Shown here: positions 1 to 5,391 of the stretch, piece after piece | Numbering within the stretch: the first letter of the stretch is position 1 | Layout of the letters: the number at the start of each line of letters is the position of its first letter | Assembly: GCA_949127645.1 (NCBI GenBank) | Contig: CASBQM010000084.1 | Span: 1 to 7,669, forward strand | DNA length: 7,669 nucleotides | Source of the DNA: Synechococcales cyanobacterium PMM_0036 | GTDB lineage: Bacteria > Cyanobacteriota > Cyanobacteriia > Elainellales > Elainellaceae | Direction: 5' to 3' | Made by a program: the position numbers and the translations under genes | The notes under the pieces: model-generated | The model's database searches: none | What the model was told of the DNA's origin: nothing | What the model saw: the letters and a program-made list of their open reading frames with translations, nothing else

Positions 1-44
1 AATCTTTTGGTAGCACTAAGTTCCTCTTTGAGTTCGCGACTCAT
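1..44 (-). other. Possible 5' end of a divergent gene running off the left edge
   Basis: On the minus strand an ATG at 44-42 opens a frame that stays open to the window edge and begins MSRELKEELSATKR. A GAAGG-like ribosome-binding site lies about 7 bases upstream. The frame also stays open for eight codons upstream of this ATG, so the ATG may be internal. Only about 14 codons are visible, too few to name a family or prove coding. The rest of 1-113 holds no recognisable start of the response regulator that follows. Two short + strand frames also end near 99 and 104 and could equally be the tail of an upstream gene. Confidence 0.15.
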
Positions 45-113
45 CGTCAAACCTTCAACTTCCCTAAGTTATTTACCTATGGCTGTTTCCCACAATTGAT
101 TTAGGATCGCTAT

Positions 114-650
114 ATGACCGTGATTGGTCAAGCCAAGGCCGGGATTGAGGCGATCGAGTTGTTCCGCCAAGAACAACCGGATGTGACGTTAATGGATTTG
201 TGAATGCCCCAAATGGGAGGAGTCGAAACGATTGCGGCGCTTTGTGCTGAATTTACCACGGCGCGCATCATTGTGTTGACGACCTATGACGGCGGTGAGG
301 ATATCTATCGTGGCTTACGAGCTGGGGCAAAGGGCTATCTGTTGAAAGACTCTAAACCCAGCCAGTTGCGAACTGCGATTCGTACCGTTCACAGCGGTCA
401 GCAATATATTCCACTTCATGTTGGAGCTAAGTTAGTGCAGCGCATGAACAATCCAGAGTTGACCGATCGTGAGTTAGAAGTCCTGCGACTAGTCGCTCAA
501 GGCATGAGCAACCTAGAAATCGGTGCTGCCTTAACGATTACTGAAAGCACGGTCAAATCAAATGTCAACCGGATTTTAAGCAAGCTAGGGGCTAAAGATC
601 GCACCCAAGCAACCATTATTGCCTTAAAGAGAGGGCTTACTAGCCCATGA
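114..650 (+). pseudogene. Broken NarL/LuxR-family response regulator (5' truncated, in-frame TGA)
   Basis: The reading frame from 114 encodes the middle of a receiver domain (VIGQAKAGIEAIELF, then PDVTLMDL), is cut by TGA at 201-203, and resumes at once as MPQMGGVETIAAL. Family members read MDLRMP here, so the stop fits a CGA (Arg) to TGA change. The likely phospho-acceptor Asp (codon 195-197) lies before the stop. The intact ORF 204-650 (148 aa) keeps only the receiver's second half, with switch Thr (LTTYD, residues 25-29) and conserved Lys48 (LLKD), plus a complete LuxR-type HTH at about 85-146 (LTDRELEVLRLVAQGMS, then STVKSNVNRILSKL). The first ~45 receiver residues, including the acidic DD pair, are absent upstream, and a TAG at 102-104 closes the frame. 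The 204 ATG abuts the TGA, so reinitiation could make a phosphorylation-blind DNA-binding fragment. An automatic annotation would probably call 204-650 a response regulator. The family is secure; the loss of function is inferred. Confidence 0.8.
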
Positions 651-664
651 GCTTGCCAAGATCG

Positions 665-736
665 ACTTAAGTTTGATCTAAACCTTGAACTTAAGGTTGA
701 TCTAAATCACTACCCTAGATCAATCAATCTTTGATC
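665..736. promoter_or_regulatory. TTGATC repeat cluster, operator-like
   Basis: An 18-bp direct repeat, ACTTAAG(T/G)TTGATCTAAA, occurs at 665-682 and 689-706 (24-bp period, one mismatch). The core TTGATCTA returns inverted at 716-723 (TAGATCAA), and TTGATC occurs again at 731-736, giving four cores within 64 bases. A small AACCTT/AAGGTT hairpin (681-686 with 693-698) lies between the first two. The last core coincides with the proposed -35 box of the MOSC gene, so binding of a regulator here would affect that promoter. The adjacent broken LuxR-type regulator is an obvious but untested candidate binder. The repeats are directly visible; the operator role is inferred. Confidence 0.4.
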
Positions 737-758
737 GATAGGTTGCTTAAACTATAAA
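731..758 (+). promoter_or_regulatory. Candidate sigma70-type promoter for the MOSC gene
   Basis: TTGATC at 731-736 and TATAAA at 753-758 are separated by 16 bases, a reasonable match to TTGACA-N17-TATAAT (4/6 and 5/6). Transcription would start near 765 and leave a leader of about 120 bases before the ATG at 889. The -35 is the last copy of the TTGATC repeat cluster. Prediction by eye only. Confidence 0.35.
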
Positions 759-888
759 CCTTGAATGGACGACAAACTCGAGTAAGTCCCCTAAATTAAA
801 GTCATACAAGCGGTTACAGAGTTGAAGCAAAGAAGACGGACTACCATAGCGGGATGCCATTTCGTGACTAAAAACTGTGGAGCTGAAA

Positions 889-1539
889 ATGGAACTTATC
901 TCTGTCAACGTTGAGCTTCCCCGTGAAGTGATCTGGAAAGAGAAAACAGTGGGAACTGGAATCTTCAAAAAGCCAGTTAACCATCGCGTCATGGTGCGAT
1001 CGCTCAATTTAGATGGCGATGGACAGGCTGATCTCACTGTTCATGGTGGTTTAGAGAAAGCTGTTTATGTCTATCCGTTTGAGCATTATGCTTATTGGCA
1101 AGGTGAATTACCTGACACCGAGTTGACGATGGGCAACTTTGGTGAGAATTTTACAACTACTGGGCTGAGAGAAGAGGAATTGAACATTGGCGATCGGTTT
1201 GCGATTGGCAACGTGAAGTTGATGGTGACGCAACCACGTATGCCCTGTTACAAACTCGGGATTCGGTTTGGACGACCGGATATGGTGAAACGTTTCCTTG
1301 CCAGTCGTCGCACTGGCTTTTACTTCTCCGTTTTGCAAGAGGGTGAGGTCGGGGTGGGAGACACTCTAGAGTTAGTCAGCCGAGACGAGAACAACATTAC
1401 GGTTACCGATATCACTCAACTGTATACCCGTGAGAATACCGATCCAGAGTTGCTTTATAGAGCGGCTCAATTGGAAGCGTTACCCGAAAGTTGGCGCGAT
1501 TACTTCCAGGAGCAATGTCATCGTCAGGATGCAAGGTAG
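889..1539 (+). CDS. MOSC domain-containing protein (YiiM-like)
   Basis: This 216-residue protein has the architecture of stand-alone MOSC proteins related to E. coli YiiM. The MOSC core spans roughly residues 1-165, with the HGG motif (52-54, in DLTVHGGLEKAVY), GENF (85-88) and the conserved cysteine Cys120 in QPRMPCYKLG, the residue thought to take part in sulfur or molybdenum-cofactor chemistry. A C-terminal 3-alpha domain follows (about 172-210, VTDITQLYTRENTDPELLYRA). YiiM and YcbX homologues use molybdenum cofactor to reduce N-hydroxylated compounds; that activity is inferred by family, and the substrate is unknown. I chose the ATG at 889 because GGAG sits six bases upstream and homologues begin MxLISVNV; a GTG at 877 would add four residues and contains the ribosome-binding site. 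It appears intact and contains a HIP1 octamer. It precedes the hydrolase cassette by 59 bases and may have its own promoter at 731-758. Confidence 0.9.
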   Translation: MELISVNVELPREVIWKEKTVGTGIFKKPVNHRVMVRSLNLDGDGQADLTVHGGLEKAVYVYPFEHYAYWQGELPDTELTMGNFGENFTTTGLREEELNIGDRFAIGNVKLMVTQPRMPCYKLGIRFGRPDMVKRFLASRRTGFYFSVLQEGEVGVGDTLELVSRDENNITVTDITQLYTRENTDPELLYRAAQLEALPESWRDYFQEQCHRQDAR

Positions 1540-1552
1540 ATTAACCTACCTT
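1533..1552 (+). terminator. Short hairpin overlapping the MOSC stop codon
   Basis: AAGGTAG (1533-1539) pairs perfectly with CTACCTT (1546-1552) around a six-base loop. The left arm contains the TAG stop. No T-run follows (AAAACGTC), so it is a poor intrinsic terminator and may only attenuate transcription or protect the mRNA 3' end. Confidence 0.3.
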
Positions 1553-1579
1553 AAAACGTCATAATTTCATCTTTATAAC
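1551..1579 (+). promoter_or_regulatory. Weak candidate promoter before the first hydrolase
   Basis: TTAAAA (1551-1556) and TATAAC (1574-1579) are 17 bases apart, each a moderate match to the sigma70 boxes. This would place the start of transcription about 10-15 bases before the ATG at 1599 and its AAGGAG ribosome-binding site. Such A/T-rich matches are common by chance. Confidence 0.2.
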
Positions 1580-1598
1580 CTTACTAAGGAGTAATCTT

Positions 1599-2468
1599 AT
1601 GACTACATTTCGCACAGTTTCGATCGATGGTTTAGATATTTTCTATCGCGAAGCAGGTTCTCGTAGTAATCCAACAATTTTGCTGTTACACGGCTTTCCG
1701 ACCTCCTCTCATATGTTTCGCAATCTCATCTCTGCACTTGCTGATAAGTTCCATCTCGTTGCACCTGATTATCCGGGTTACGGTAACAGTTCAATGCCAA
1801 CGGTGAATGAGTTTGACTACACGTTTGATCACTTGGCTGAGATCATGGAGAAATTTATCGCCGCGATCGATCTCAAAAAGTACAGCCTTTACGTGATGGA
1901 TTATGGCGCTCCGATTGGTTATCGGATTGCAGCGAAACATCCAGAGCGTGTGCAAGCCCTGATTGTCCAAAATGGCAACGCTTACGAGGAAGGTCTGCGC
2001 GAATTTTGGGAGCCGATCAAGGCGTACTGGCACGATCGTTCGCCTGAAAATGCGAGCCAGCTTACCCATCTTGTCACTCTAGAAGCAACGAAGTGGCAAT
2101 ATACCAACGGCGTTCGTAATCTGGAAGCGATCAGCCCCGATACTTGGACGATGGATCAACATTTTCTCGATCGCCCTGGCAATGGTGAAATTCAATTGGC
2201 GCTGTTGTATAGCTATGGCACAAATCTACCGTTGTACCCACAGTGGCAGGAGTATTTCCGCAAGCATCAACCTCCTACCCTGATTGTGTGGGGCAAGAAC
2301 GATCACATCTTCCCTGCCGAAGGCGCATATCCTTATCAGCGCGACCTGAAAGACGTTGAGTTCCATTTACTCGATACCGGGCATTTTGCCCTGGAAGAAG
2401 AGGGAGATGAAATCGCAGCCCATATTGGTCAATTTCTCGCGTCACGATTGCAGCCTGTTCCTGCCTAA
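1599..2468 (+). CDS. Alpha/beta hydrolase, Asp-nucleophile type (haloalkane dehalogenase/epoxide hydrolase-like), copy 1
   Basis: This 289-residue protein is a full-length alpha/beta hydrolase of about the usual length for dehalogenase-like enzymes. The oxyanion-hole segment is LLHGFPTSSHMF (29-40). The nucleophile elbow is VMDYGAPIGY, with Asp101 as predicted nucleophile. The remaining catalytic residues are likely Asp235 (VWGKND) and His262 (DTGHFALEEE). A cap domain occupies roughly 130-215. An Asp nucleophile points to haloalkane dehalogenases and epoxide hydrolases rather than esterases. The Trp that normally follows this Asp in dehalogenases (HDWG) is Tyr102 here, so halide binding by that residue is lost and dehalogenase activity cannot be assumed. 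NGNAYEEGL (125-133) looks characteristic of its subfamily. No signal peptide is visible, so it is probably cytoplasmic. AAGGAG lies before the ATG with suitable spacing. A paralogue follows 91 bases downstream, probably co-transcribed. The substrate is unknown. Confidence 0.9.
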   Translation: MTTFRTVSIDGLDIFYREAGSRSNPTILLLHGFPTSSHMFRNLISALADKFHLVAPDYPGYGNSSMPTVNEFDYTFDHLAEIMEKFIAAIDLKKYSLYVMDYGAPIGYRIAAKHPERVQALIVQNGNAYEEGLREFWEPIKAYWHDRSPENASQLTHLVTLEATKWQYTNGVRNLEAISPDTWTMDQHFLDRPGNGEIQLALLYSYGTNLPLYPQWQEYFRKHQPPTLIVWGKNDHIFPAEGAYPYQRDLKDVEFHLLDTGHFALEEEGDEIAAHIGQFLASRLQPVPA

Positions 2469-2559
2469 TAAGAGGACGTTTATCTCCATATCTTCACCAT
2501 TCTCGGCATTTCCGCACTTGCTTACTCTAGTGCCATTTCCTATTGCAAGGAATTAACGC

Positions 2560-3450
2560 ATGACCACATTTCGCACTGTTTCGATCGATGGTTTAGATAT
2601 TTTCTATCGCGAAGCTGGCTCCCGTAGTAATCCGACTATTCTGCTATTGCACGGCTTCCCGACCTCCTCTCACATGTTTCGCAATCTGATACCTGCGCTT
2701 GCGGATCAATTTCATCTAATTGCACCTGATTATCCTGGTTTTGGCTATAGTGTGATGCCTTCTGTGGATGAGTTTGATTACACCTTCGATCGCCTTGCTG
2801 AAGTGATGGCAGGTTTTATCAATGCGATCGGCTTGCAACGCTACAGTCTTTACTTGATGGATTATGGCGCTCCCATTGGCTATCACCTTGCCACGCAGCA
2901 TCCAGAGCGGATTGAGACTTTGATTGTGCAAAATGGCAATGCCTACGAGGAGGGGCTAGGGGATTTCTGGAAGCCCATGCGAACCTATTGGCAGAACAAA
3001 ACACCTGAGAATACCGATCGCGTGCGACAGGCTCTGGCAAGCAAAGGCACGAAATGGTATTACGCCACTGGAGCCAGGAATCTAGAAAACCTCAGTCCTG
3101 ATACCTGGACTCTGGATCAAGCCCTCCTCAATCGTCCTGGTAATCTGGATATTCAACTGGCATTGAAGTACGACTACCGGTCCAATATGCAGTTGTATCC
3201 ACAGTGGCAAGTCTACCTCCGTCAGTATCAACCACGGACGCTAGTGGTGTGGGGCAAAAACGACAGGGGCTTTTTAGTCGAGGGAGTCTATGCCTACAAA
3301 CGTGACTTGCAGAACCTTGAGTTTCATTTGTTCGATATCGGGCATTTTGCGCTGGAAGAAGAGGGTGATGCGATTGCCGATCATATTCGTCGCTTTCTGA
3401 CCACTCACGTTGTGAAGGAGGACACTATGCTAGCTGCCAGCAGCAAATAA
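2560..3450 (+). CDS. Alpha/beta hydrolase, Asp-nucleophile type, tandem copy 2
   Basis: This 296-residue paralogue aligns with its upstream neighbour without gaps over residues 1-280; I count about 194 identities (69%). Catalytic residues are preserved: HGFP (31-34), Asp101 in LMDYGAPIGY, Asp235 in VWGKND, His262 in GHFALEEE. Residues 1-44 are identical, while the cap segment 141-166 differs at 21 of 26 positions, so the two copies probably differ in substrate. As in copy 1, Tyr follows the nucleophile where dehalogenases have Trp. AAGGA at 2547-2551 is the ribosome-binding site. The C-terminal tail (281-296) is unrelated to copy 1. Its last codons contain AAGGAGG (3415-3421) and an in-frame ATG at 3427, which looks like the translation start of another gene, now only eight codons including the stop. 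This suggests a deletion or fusion at the 3' end. A strong hairpin follows 22 bases after the stop. Confidence 0.9.
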   Translation: MTTFRTVSIDGLDIFYREAGSRSNPTILLLHGFPTSSHMFRNLIPALADQFHLIAPDYPGFGYSVMPSVDEFDYTFDRLAEVMAGFINAIGLQRYSLYLMDYGAPIGYHLATQHPERIETLIVQNGNAYEEGLGDFWKPMRTYWQNKTPENTDRVRQALASKGTKWYYATGARNLENLSPDTWTLDQALLNRPGNLDIQLALKYDYRSNMQLYPQWQVYLRQYQPRTLVVWGKNDRGFLVEGVYAYKRDLQNLEFHLFDIGHFALEEEGDAIADHIRRFLTTHVVKEDTMLAASSK

Positions 3451-3471
3451 TTTCGACTGGGAAACGATGTC

Positions 3472-3509
3472 GATGGGCAGTGATTGTCATTTCACAATCA
3501 CTGCCCATC
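3472..3509 (+). terminator. Perfect 16-bp hairpin after the hydrolase pair
   Basis: GATGGGCAGTGATTGT (3472-3487) and ACAATCACTGCCCATC (3494-3509) form a perfect 16-bp stem with a six-base CATTTC loop. The position, just after the stop at 3450, suits a transcription terminator or mRNA 3' stabiliser. No T-tract follows, so rho-independent termination is doubtful. Its right arm is part of the adjacent 17-bp tandem repeat, so it may instead belong to a small palindromic repeat element. Confidence 0.45.
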
Positions 3510-3537
3510 CATGAACACTGCCCATCCATGAACACTG
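3499..3537. repeat. 17-bp tandem repeat, 2.3 copies
   Basis: CACTGCCCATCCATGAA occurs at 3499-3515 and 3516-3532, identical, followed by a partial third copy CACTG (3533-3537). The first copy is the right arm of the 3472-3509 hairpin and the partial copy begins the next hairpin, so the repeat links the two. It probably arose by slippage or local duplication. Confidence 0.8.
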
Positions 3538-3560
3538 TCAAGTTAATTGACTTAACAGTG
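3533..3560. promoter_or_regulatory. Second inverted repeat upstream of the HSL-type hydrolase
   Basis: CACTGT-C-AAGT (3533-3543) pairs with ACTT-A-ACAGTG (3550-3560) around TAATTG: ten paired bases with one C-A mismatch. It ends 46 bases before the ATG at 3607, a suitable place for an operator or 5'-leader hairpin. TTGACT (3547-3552) inside it resembles a -35 box, but no -10 is well spaced. The palindrome is visible; the function is inferred. Confidence 0.3.
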
Positions 3561-3606
3561 CCATTTCAACAAATTGTTTACTATTCATCAATAAAAGGAG
3601 AATATC

Positions 3607-4602
3607 ATGGTTGCTCAAGTAAATTCGCCAGCAGCAAAAGTCTTGGAAGTCGCAGATGATCCGCGTCTTTCCAGAGAAGTAAAGGCATTTTTGAAATTAC
3701 TGAATTCAGGTGGTGCGCCTTTAGAGACATTACCGCCGCTCGAAGCGCGTCAAGTGCTAGTGGATGCCCAGGCTTCTGTTCCAGTCGATCTTTCCGGCAT
3801 TGACGAGTCTGAGAAGATGATTACCGCTGACGGTTATCCAATCACTCTAAACATTGTGCGACCTGAGGGTGTTAAAGGCACGTTGCCTGTTTTCATCTTT
3901 ATTCATGGTGGCGGCTGGGTGCTGGGCGATTATCCAACGCACAAGCGCATGGTGCGTGATCTGGTTGTGCTTTCAGGGTTTGCAGGTGTCTTTGTCAACT
4001 ACACTCGCACGCCAGATGCTCAATATCCCCAAGCGATCAATGAAATCTATGCCGCAACCAAATGGGTTGCTGAGCATGGTGAGGAGATTGGTGTGGATGG
4101 TAAAAATCTGGCCGTTGTTGGTAACAGTGTGGGCGGCAATATGACGGCGGTCACCGCTTTGAAGGCGAAAGAAAAAGGAGGACCACACATCAAGCTACAA
4201 ATCATGATGTGGCCGATCGTAGATGCGAGTTTTGAAGCGGATTCTTACCACCAATTTGGTGATAAGCGCTTCCTGACCACACCGTTGATGAAGTGGATGT
4301 ATGACATGTATATTGCTGATCCAGAAAAACGCCAAGATATCTACGCCTCTCCCTTACAGGCTACGGTCGAGCAACTGCAAGGATTGCCTCCAGCGCTGAT
4401 TCAGGTTGCAGAAAGCGATATCTTGCGTGATGGAGGCGAAGCGTATGGACGCAAGCTCGACGAAGCAGGGGTGAAAGTAACCACCGTGCGCTACAACGGC
4501 ATGATTCATGATTTTGGGCTGCTGAATGGTTTAGCCGAGGTTCCGGCAGTTCGTTCTCTGTTTGTCCAGGCAGCCGCTGAACTGAAGAAATATCTGCAAT
4601 AG
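3607..4602 (+). CDS. Alpha/beta hydrolase, HSL-type carboxylesterase family (fold-3)
   Basis: This 331-residue protein belongs to the hormone-sensitive-lipase group of bacterial esterases. The oxyanion-hole motif HGGGW is at 100-104. The nucleophile elbow is GNSVGGN (172-178) with Ser174, where the family usually reads GDSAGGN. The catalytic Asp is probably Asp271 (ESDILRDGG) and the His is His301 (GMIHDFGLLN). The order and spacing are normal and the length is typical, so it appears intact. Such enzymes hydrolyse esters of short or medium acyl chains; the real substrate is unknown. About 90 N-terminal residues precede the core, as usual for the cap of this family. No signal peptide is seen. 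The start is supported by AAGGAG nine bases upstream. It shares only the fold with the two upstream hydrolases, using Ser rather than Asp chemistry. It may be transcribed with them if the hairpin at 3472-3509 is not a full terminator, or separately from the 3533-3606 region. Confidence 0.92.
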   Translation: MVAQVNSPAAKVLEVADDPRLSREVKAFLKLLNSGGAPLETLPPLEARQVLVDAQASVPVDLSGIDESEKMITADGYPITLNIVRPEGVKGTLPVFIFIHGGGWVLGDYPTHKRMVRDLVVLSGFAGVFVNYTRTPDAQYPQAINEIYAATKWVAEHGEEIGVDGKNLAVVGNSVGGNMTAVTALKAKEKGGPHIKLQIMMWPIVDASFEADSYHQFGDKRFLTTPLMKWMYDMYIADPEKRQDIYASPLQATVEQLQGLPPALIQVAESDILRDGGEAYGRKLDEAGVKVTTVRYNGMIHDFGLLNGLAEVPAVRSLFVQAAAELKKYLQ

Positions 4603-4623
4603 GATGCGATCGGTTCTCGTATG

Positions 4624-4696
4624 CCAAAACCTCGGAGGTTTAAGCTCCTAAGCGAGGCGTTATGTCTCATTTTTAGTCTAAACCTCCGAGGTTTGG
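4624..4696. repeat. 73-bp inverted-repeat element (MITE-like or repetitive palindrome)
   Basis: The left arm (4624-4642) and right arm (4679-4696) are reverse complements over 18 bases apart from one extra A in the left arm; the spacer is 36 bases. Each arm is itself an odd palindrome: AACCTC-G-GAGGTT on the left and AACCTC-C-GAGGTT on the right. The whole could fold as one long hairpin or as two small ones. It lies between the HSL-type hydrolase and the cysteine hydrolase. No target-site duplication is obvious. It could be a dispersed short element or a terminator-like structure; a T-rich stretch (ATTTTTAG) lies in the spacer. Confidence 0.6.
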
Positions 4697-4742
4697 TCAG
4701 CGAAGAGATTATTCAATTACAAATGAAAACATCAGAGGAGAC

Positions 4743-5390
4743 ATGAATATCAACAACAATGACACCGCGATCGTCGTCATCGATCCACAGAATGATGTCT
4801 TGAGTGAAACAGGAGTTTCCTGGGATTTGGTGGGTGAAAGTGTCAAGGATAATAATACTGTTGAGAACATCGAGCGGATCTTCAAAACCGCGAAGCAGAA
4901 TGATTTTGAGGTGTTCATCTCTCCCCACTATTACTACCCTACTGATTACAACTGGAAATTTGCCGGAACCTTGGAGCAGATGATGCTTGGGGTCAAGGAG
5001 TTTACTCGCACTGGTTCCTTGACGCTTGATGGTTTCTTAGGTTCTGGTGCCGACTGGCTCGATCGCTACAAGCCCTTCATTGAAGATGGCAAGACGATCG
5101 TGGTTAGTCCTCACAAGGTTTATGGACCGCAGAGCAACGACCTCGTTTTGCAACTGCGTAAGCGCAACCTGAACAAAGTCATTCTGCTGGGAATGCTGGC
5201 GAATCTTTGTGTTGAAGCTCATCTGCGCGACTTGCTTGAACAGGGTTTTGAGGTGCTTGTCGTCAAGGATGCAACGGCTGCCCCTCGTCATCCGGAACTG
5301 GGTGACGGCTACAAGGCTGCATTGATCAACTTTGGGTATGTCGCCAATGCAGTGATGTCTACAGACGACGTTTTAAAAGCCATGCAATAA
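4743..5390 (+). CDS. Isochorismatase-family cysteine hydrolase
   Basis: This 215-residue protein has the isochorismatase-like fold. The family triad appears to be Asp14 (VVIDPQND), Lys125 (SPHKVYGPQSNDL) and Cys156 (LLGMLANLCVEAHLRDLL), with the typical motif order and a C-terminal segment DATAAPRHPELGDGY. Members include isochorismatases, nicotinamidases, N-carbamoyl amidohydrolases and many unassigned amidases. The Cys nucleophile favours amide hydrolysis over isochorismate cleavage, but the substrate is unknown. It is about the usual length and looks intact. The start at 4743 is the only in-frame ATG that keeps the N-terminal strand; AGAGGAG ends just two bases before it, an unusually short spacing. 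It lies downstream of the 73-bp inverted-repeat element and one base before a reductase remnant, so its original 3' flank has been lost. In context it is probably part of the hydrolase cassette. Confidence 0.9.
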   Translation: MNINNNDTAIVVIDPQNDVLSETGVSWDLVGESVKDNNTVENIERIFKTAKQNDFEVFISPHYYYPTDYNWKFAGTLEQMMLGVKEFTRTGSLTLDGFLGSGADWLDRYKPFIEDGKTIVVSPHKVYGPQSNDLVLQLRKRNLNKVILLGMLANLCVEAHLRDLLEQGFEVLVVKDATAAPRHPELGDGYKAALINFGYVANAVMSTDDVLKAMQ

Positions 5391-5391
5391 C

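Noticed and set aside
3..104. + strand open frame as a histidine-kinase C-terminus upstream of the response regulator
   Set aside because: GSTKFLFEF only vaguely resembles the GTxFxF end of kinase ATPase domains. The stretch is too short and the rest does not match.
877..888. GTG at 877 as the start of the MOSC protein
   Set aside because: GGAG at 879-882 fits the ATG at 889, and the 877 start would place the ribosome-binding site inside the coding sequence.
747..1037. 96-residue minus-strand ORF as a full gene
   Set aside because: It lies mostly antisense to the clear MOSC gene and its start is inside it. Only the 747-870 part looks protein-like, reported as a weak finding.
2529..3567. Shared 11-mer AGTGCCATTTC at 2529-2539 and 3557-3567 upstream of two hydrolase starts
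   Set aside because: Only one pair, at different distances from the ATGs (31 and 50 bases), with no further similarity. Not enough to call a regulatory site.
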